A DNA stretch of 25,118 nucleotides from the NCBI RefSeq assembly GCF_001949145.1, contig NW_019091449.1, forward strand, positions 932,351 to 957,468, given 5' to 3'. Under the pieces are notes generated by a model. It had not been told where the DNA came from and made no database searches. It saw nothing but the letters and a program-made list of their open reading frames with translations. This DNA is from Acanthaster planci. Lineage: Eukaryota; Echinodermata; Asteroidea; Valvatida; Acanthasteridae. Shown piece after piece: positions 20,901 to 25,118 of this stretch. The translations under genes were made by a program, and so were the position numbers. The first letter of the stretch is position 1. Each line of letters opens with the position of its first letter.

Positions 20901-23900
20901 TATTGGCAGGTGCTGCAGAGATGGGGGTGTTGTCTGCTGAGCGCTCCTGCAATTTGAAAACCAACAACATGAACCATGACAAATGGAAAGTAACAGCAGC
21001 CACCATAAAATGAAACAGGTGAAAAACCATACACTAGCCCTTAAATGTTTTGTGGCATGATTTCTGTCCCGGAAAAACTTTTGGTTTTGAAACGAGTTAC
21101 TTTATGAGCAATCTTTGACAAGTACAACTGTTTATAGAAAATGATTTCCCACAAGGAAGAATAAAAGTTTAAACCAGCAGGGGTTTTACAATACAGGTGA
21201 GTGGAATTAACAGCGTTTTTTAATTGCAAAACCTACCAAAAACTGATGAAATCCTAGGAATCCACAACAGAAACATGGTAATCACCATGATCACTATGTC
21301 ACAACCACAATTCATTCTCAAGGCAGGAAATTATATGAACCATTATTGTACCAGTATCTCATATCTATCAAATCCAGGATGGAATTTGAAATTATTCTAT
21401 CTAAACTAGTCAAACTCCAAGGTATGATTTTGCAGCATTTTGATGAAATCAGACAGTACAACTTTCTATTTTCACAGGGCTAAACTCTTACGAAAGTCAA
21501 ATAATGATATGGAACTTGAACCACTGAGGATTGCTAGGGCTAATACCCAAGTTTTAAGCAGAAAGACTAATTGTGCAGGAATTTGGATAGATCAGAAAAG
21601 TTTCCACAAATGTGACCCACCATCCCCAAACCAGGCTGAAGTTCGTTGTTGTGATTTTTGACAATTCCTCTCCTTCACCTTTTTTTCAAACCTGATCCAT
21701 GATCCATGTTAAGACTAAATTCTGTCTGCAGAAAGGTTCCTATGTCACTCCAGTGTTGTAGTCGAGGCCACAACCTCCGAGGCTGAGGCCAAGACCAAGG
21801 CCAAGACCAAGGCCATGCCCTCCGAGGCCAAGATTGAGCCCATAACCCCAAGGCCATAAAAATTGGCCTCAAGGCCAAGACCGGCCTCGAGGCCTCCAAC
21901 ACTGGTTAGTGATAGCTGTGGAACTTCCTTGAACACATGAACCGTGAAAGAGCCACTTTTTCAGGGAAACAGAATTACTTCAGCCTGGTTTGGGGATTGT
22001 GGGTCACAAATGAGATCGCATCACCTGAAATTTGATTTACTGTGCATGCAGACACTGTACTTGTACCTTTGTGTGCTTGATTAAAGGCTGGTCACCTGTG
22101 GTGACGACGCTCGCCCGTGCCGTGCCGTTAGCGGTGATACCTGAGTCCCCGCCGCCTTTCTTGTCCTGGGTGGTGGCCTTCATCTTTTCTTTGATGCTGT
22201 CAAACTGCTCGATAAACTGAAACCGGGGAAAATAAAAGTTTTTCATCCAGCAACCCACAGTAACCATTTCAGCTAAAACTAATAGTTACAAAAACCATGT
22301 GAATATTTTCAGGAGCTGCCTTTTGACAACCAGGAAATGACACTGGCATTCATCATACAAGTACATTTTTGGAACAAAATTATCCAAGTAAAATGTAAAT
22401 ACACGTATCTTTGATCCTACGAAACACGCGCTCATTTCTTAAATGTCAGATGTAAGAATCTATTTTTCACACAATGTGAAAACAAAGCTGGTTTCCTGCA
22501 AAGTACCTGTATGCAAATGTACACTGCCTTATGTACATGTACATGTACATACATGCATGCTACTTGTGAACAACTGGTGAAGCATACTAACACATGTGGA
22601 AAATGCATGGGTCGTGTCATAAAACCACGCCTGCAGTTTATGACTAATGGTGGGACTTGATGAGTGCGTCCTTTTTTGTCACAGTCTCTTTGACTGATCT
22701 ACTCAGTTCAATTTTTGAAGCCGAATGTCTGAATAAAAATAGGTGGCAGCTTCTGCTGCAGGAGCAAAGGACTACTTTGGCTCAATCCTGACTTGAAATC
22801 ACAGCAATTCCCTTTTATGCCATGTATGCTATAGACAGTTCTGAACGTCACTGCACATTTCTTATGAGGCACCAACCACAACGGGCCCAAACTGGCTTCC
22901 TCAAGCCCTGGGAAGTTTTTGACTTGTTTTCAATTTGGAAACCAGACTTGGAATCATCCCATTTCATTTCACTTTTTTAACATGCTTCATGTACAGTGTA
23001 CATGTACTTAAAGTGATCTTCTATGGCCGTACACAAAGCCTGTGCTTTTCGGGCAAAGCCTAAAGGGGAACCGCAATTTTAAAAATCAAACAATAAAAAG
23101 GTCAGTGATCTGAGGATGAGGAACCTTATTGAGCTCCGCCTCTGAGGAGAAGCCTAATCCATAGACCGTGTTGGCTCGGTTGTCAGCCCACTGGCCAAAC
23201 TTCTGTGACGTCTTGGTGAAGGTCATTTGGGGCACCATGGTGCTATTAATGATTGCCTAACAAGAAGACAGGAAAGAAAGGATCATCATATTGGTGTTTT
23301 ACATGTATGTGCAACATTTTCTATATAACTACATTGTGCCGTCTTGAAGTTTTCTGTCAACATCCGGAAACACTGTTTCAAATTCGCACATACAATGCAT
23401 TCAATTTTGTTACATTGCGACTTCGAGGAAGATATACGTGTAGCCCAGATGTCCATGGGTTACTGGTTTAGATACAAAAATTACATACTACATATGTGTT
23501 AAAGTTTTAATAGATTGCAATGCAGTGTACAAGATGAACTAAGGCAGCACCAAATTGGGCAAGTTTGAAAAAGGTACTTCAGGGTCACTAAAATCTGCAG
23601 GTTACTAACAATCAACAGCAGAAAATGTACAAGTCTAATCTCCCAGGCCTACTGGTAGCTAGTCTCTAATGCTCCAAACATCTCACTTGAATTCACGAAG
23701 CTGTAAATTATGGAAGGAGTTTCAGAAAAGTCTCTTTTCAAAATCTGAACTGTGATCTCAGTGATGTGTGGTGATAAGGAAACCACTTTTTCGCCACAAT
23801 GTCCCTCACTCCGACCTGCGCATGATAACCACTGAGGAGGTGTTTGCGCAGTATGGAACCAGAAGGCCTACATAGGCCAAGTTTTCCTTTACTAGAGTGC

Positions 23901-24092
23901 TTGGTCTCGTGGGAGATCACAAGCCAAGCACCCACCTTTGATCCATCTACGCTGATGATCCGGTACGAACTTCTGGTGCTATCGTAGAAGAACGAGACGT
24001 TGACAGCCTGCTTGCTGGACGGCAGCCAGTTCTTCTTGGTGACCGGGTCAATCTGGAAGACGTGAGCCCTGGTGTTGAAAATTGGTTGCTCC
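17775..24092 (-). CDS. HOMER: Homer scaffold protein (8 exons; first Met-Gly exon off window)
   Basis: Coding exons on the minus strand, in order, are 24092-23936, 23256-23125, 22216-22067, 20946-20840, 20194-20038, 19502-19377, 18534-18454 and 17954-17775. All are bounded by AG/GT and agree in phase. They give 362 residues; with the expected Met-Gly from the missing first exon the protein is about 364, close to 354 for human Homer1. The N-terminal EVH1 domain (about 1-111) shows [32 protein letters not shown] and [18 protein letters not shown]. Trp24, Phe74 and Gly89, which line the PPxxF groove, are retained. A Gly/Thr-rich linker follows, then the Homer-specific block [20 protein letters not shown] and a coiled coil to the end, which in the family tetramerises. 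Homer links group I mGluRs, IP3/ryanodine receptors and Shank at postsynaptic sites. Confidence 0.96.
17955..18453 (-). other. Homer last intron
   Basis: This 499-bp phase-0 intron has donor GTGAGG and acceptor CTCGTAG. Nothing else is recognised. Confidence 0.85.
18454..18534 (-). CDS. HOMER: Homer exon: short coiled-coil cassette
   Basis: This 81-bp phase 0-0 exon has acceptor GTTACAG and donor GTGAGG. It encodes [27 protein letters not shown], with heptad Leu/Val spacing typical of the Homer coiled coil. It could be skipped without a frameshift. Confidence 0.88.
18535..19376 (-). other. Homer intron with dispersed repeat
   Basis: This 842-bp intron has GTGAGT donor and GTTACAG acceptor. 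It carries the second copy of the dispersed repeat (18759-18803). On the minus strand near 18640-18700 a short open stretch has weak coiled-coil character, but its borders are not convincing. Confidence 0.8.
18759..18803 (+). repeat. Dispersed repeat, intronic copy
   Basis: The 33 bases at 18771-18803 equal the reverse complement of 8126-8158; the adjacent AGCCCCAG block is also shared. Full element limits are not visible. Confidence 0.7.
19377..19502 (-). CDS. HOMER: Homer exon: coiled-coil region with Gly/Pro interruption
   Basis: This 126-bp phase 0-0 exon has acceptor ACCCTCCAG and donor GTGAGT. It encodes [20 protein letters not shown] then [22 protein letters not shown]. The first half is Gly/Pro/Ala-rich and should break the helix; the second half returns to heptads. 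A multiple-of-three length makes it skippable. Confidence 0.85.
19503..20037 (-). other. Homer intron with possible hAT-like relic
   Basis: This 535-bp phase-0 intron has donor GTAAGG. At 19576-19585 on the plus strand CAGTGGCGTA resembles the end of many hAT-type elements. It is followed by a G/C-rich GGGGGACACATGCCCCCC stretch, but no matching opposite end is seen, so only a fragment could be present. Confidence 0.4.
20038..20194 (-). CDS. HOMER: Homer exon: conserved start of coiled coil
   Basis: This 157-bp exon starts in phase 2 (AG|T gives Ser) and ends in phase 0 before GTAAGG. It encodes [39 protein letters not shown] and [13 protein letters not shown]. This block is a Homer family signature, nearly identical in pattern to the same part of vertebrate Homer1-3. 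An in-frame ATG just upstream of the acceptor is intronic. Confidence 0.95.
20195..20839 (-). other. Homer phase-2 intron
   Basis: This 645-bp intron has donor GTAAAA and acceptor TGCTCAG. I see no repeat or gene inside. Confidence 0.82.
20840..20946 (-). CDS. HOMER: Homer exon: variable linker
   Basis: This 107-bp exon runs from phase 0 to phase 2, with acceptor AAATTGCAG and donor GTAAAA. It encodes [20 protein letters not shown] then [15 protein letters not shown], a Ser/Thr/Ala/Pro-rich linker turning into helix. The linker is the least conserved part of Homer proteins, so the call depends on phase agreement with both neighbours and on its position. Confidence 0.87.
20947..22066 (-). other. 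Homer intron after the EVH1 helix exon
   Basis: At 1120 bp this is the largest complete Homer intron in the window. It has donor GTACAA and acceptor AAATTGCAG and contains the fold-back element. In vertebrates the short Homer1a form arises by read-through into an intron in this part of the gene. Confidence 0.8.
21613..22006. mobile_element. 394-bp fold-back element with 6-bp target duplication
   Basis: The ends begin TGACCCACCATCCCCAAACC and pair with 21977-22006 at all but one of the outer ~30 positions. CAAATG flanks it exactly on both sides (21607-21612 and 22007-22012), as a target-site duplication should. The arms continue with weaker homology to an inner pair carrying CCAGTGTTG (21750 and 21905). 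The centre (about 21764-21895) is an array of degenerate GAGGCCAAGACCAAGGCC units. No transposase is encoded. It lies in a Homer intron. Confidence 0.85.
22067..22216 (-). CDS. HOMER: Homer exon: EVH1 C-terminal helix and linker
   Basis: This 150-bp phase 0-0 exon has acceptor CCGGTTTCAG and donor GTACAA. It begins [20 protein letters not shown], the last EVH1 helix, and runs into a Gly/Thr/Ala linker ending HTK. A CAG|GTGACC inside the exon is a possible alternative donor. Intron read-through would add VQVQCLHAQ and stop at 22037. Confidence 0.92.
22217..23124 (-). other. Homer intron between EVH1 exons
   Basis: This 908-bp phase-0 intron contains a short TGTACATGTACATGTACAT run near 22532-22556. 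Nothing else is recognised. Confidence 0.82.
23125..23256 (-). CDS. HOMER: Homer exon: EVH1 second half
   Basis: This 132-bp phase 0-0 exon has acceptor TTCTTGTTAG and donor GTTCCT (weaker consensus). It encodes [18 protein letters not shown], then [18 protein letters not shown] and SSEAELNK. Phe74 and Gly89, which contact PPxxF ligands in known Homer structures, are present. Confidence 0.96.
23257..23935 (-). other. Homer intron within EVH1
   Basis: This 679-bp phase-0 intron has donor GTGGGT and acceptor TTGTTAG. No additional feature is seen. Confidence 0.82.
23936..24092 (-). CDS. HOMER: Homer exon: EVH1 first half
   Basis: This 157-bp exon follows acceptor TTTCTTTCCAG and ends at donor GTGGGT. 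Its first base completes a Gly codon (GG|G) from the missing first exon; the next residues [15 protein letters not shown] match the start of Homer almost exactly. It includes the NW pair (Trp24 of the peptide groove) and ends in phase 0 at DGSK. The unspliced reading gives Arg before Glu, which is intron sequence, not protein. Confidence 0.96.
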
Positions 24093-25118
24093 CTGGAAAG
24101 AAACAAGAAAAAAAATCTCACAGGACTCACTAGGAAATTCTAAGTCCAACCAATCCACCCACAGACTTCCAAACAAAAAGAACAAAGTAAATGAAACCAA
24201 AAGAAAACAAGAATAAAGATTCATACAAAGTTCCACAGAGACATTTGACATACAGTACATGTATGTACTGTACATTTTTCACTGTTGGCGTCAACATTTG
24301 GAAGAACCTACAGTGTTTGTAGACACTGTGTATTAAGTTACATGTCGAGTAAATTCTCAGAATTTCTTTTCAATGGTGTGAGATGATATGAAATAGTTGC
24401 GTTATCATCCAAAGGCTCTATGCCAATTAAACAATTGATGTCAATCTACTTGAATTGGTTTCCCAGGCTCAACTTTGATGCTGCCACAAAGTTTGACCTA
24501 CATGTACGGTATATTATGATACTGACTACCAAACATTTTTCACCGAAACCTTTAAGACACTTCATTTACTGCAGAAACACTGATTTTTAATGTACATGTG
24601 CCTAATTGTATGTACATGTACTGTATGCATGCACCTGTAGCAGTTATGTGCAAAGCATGCCAGGATATGTGCACATAGGTACGTAATGAAGCTATCATCC
24701 AGAAACTAATAATAGACACTTTTTGTACATGTATGCTACATAGAGTTACATAGACTCAACATATGACCCCAGCAAAGGTCAAGGTCCTAACATACAGAAC
24801 ATAAATGTACATGCCTGGATGCTGAAAAGGAAACTAAGTACAGTTCATCTGATTTTAAAAAAAGAGAAGTTCCTCATACTAATAATTAGTCATTCCAGTT
24901 TTTGTGAACATGTATTATTACCATTATTTGTATCTCTATGGGGAAGTAAATGTACATAAATGTGAATGCATTTTCTATATATACATGTACATGTATATAC
25001 TATACTATACAATTTCTCCTACACCAGTAAGGGCAAAAGTTACCAGTTTGTCTCACACATGTACATGTAGAAGTACTGTACATACGGTGTACATGTACAT
25101 GTAGAAGTACTGTACATT
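24093..25118 (-). other. First Homer intron (partial), TACATG-rich
   Basis: Sequence upstream of the first EVH1 exon runs off the window with no plausible ATGGG|GT first exon on the minus strand. It is dotted with palindromic GTACATGTAC motifs, for example near 24251-24272, 24610-24628 and 24980-24998. First introns of Homer genes are long, so the start codon is expected further right. Confidence 0.7.
25057..25117 (+). repeat. Tandem duplication, 34-bp period
   Basis: The 27-base block at 25057-25083, starting ACATGTACATGTAGAAGTAC, is repeated exactly at 25091-25117. The array may continue beyond the window edge. Confidence 0.85.

Noticed and set aside
21675-21936. Minus-strand Gly/Leu/Ala/Ser-rich open frames
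   Set aside because: They are translations of the GAGGCCAAG tandem array inside the fold-back element.
1-25118. tRNA, rRNA, CRISPR array, prokaryotic operon or defence system
   Set aside because: I saw no tRNA-like B box with a cloverleaf, no rRNA sequence, no regularly spaced direct repeats, and the gene structure is plainly that of an animal.

Overview
This is a eukaryotic, animal nuclear window. Split coding exons with GT-AG introns carry the ends of two conserved metazoan genes that face each other. The plus-strand gene is an hnRNP M / MYEF2-type RNA-binding protein: its Gly-rich linker and last RRM are present, and the 5' part lies off the left edge. The minus-strand gene encodes the postsynaptic scaffold protein Homer. 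All of its coding exons are present except the tiny first one (Met-Gly), which must lie off the right edge. Compact introns of roughly 0.2-1.1 kb, many short fold-back elements and abundant TACATGTA-type motifs suggest an invertebrate deuterostome (cephalochordate or echinoderm/hemichordate). That taxonomic guess is inference and cannot be proven from the window.

Layout. 1-189: intron end. 190-4737: seven exons of the hnRNP M-like gene, ending in a stop codon. 4738-17774: about 13 kb with no convincing conserved protein. It probably contains long 3' UTRs of both genes, with good polyadenylation candidates near 11.07 kb (plus) and 12.50 kb (minus), plus mobile-element debris. 17775-24092 (minus strand): eight Homer exons in a clean phase-consistent chain, about 362 codons. 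24093-25118: the long 5' intron of Homer, rich in TACATG motifs, with a short tandem duplication at the edge.

The two genes are convergent and need not act together: one is a nuclear pre-mRNA-binding protein, the other a cytoplasmic synaptic adaptor. The most notable extras are at least seven fold-back (inverted-repeat) elements, several inside introns or probable 3' UTRs. They include a TTAA-flanked piggyBac-type MITE, two copies of one palindromic MITE, and a 394-bp element with a perfect 6-bp target duplication. A single N at 2499 falsely breaks the hnRNP M reading frame. I see no tRNA, rRNA, CRISPR or bacterial feature, and nothing that looks like a new multi-gene system.
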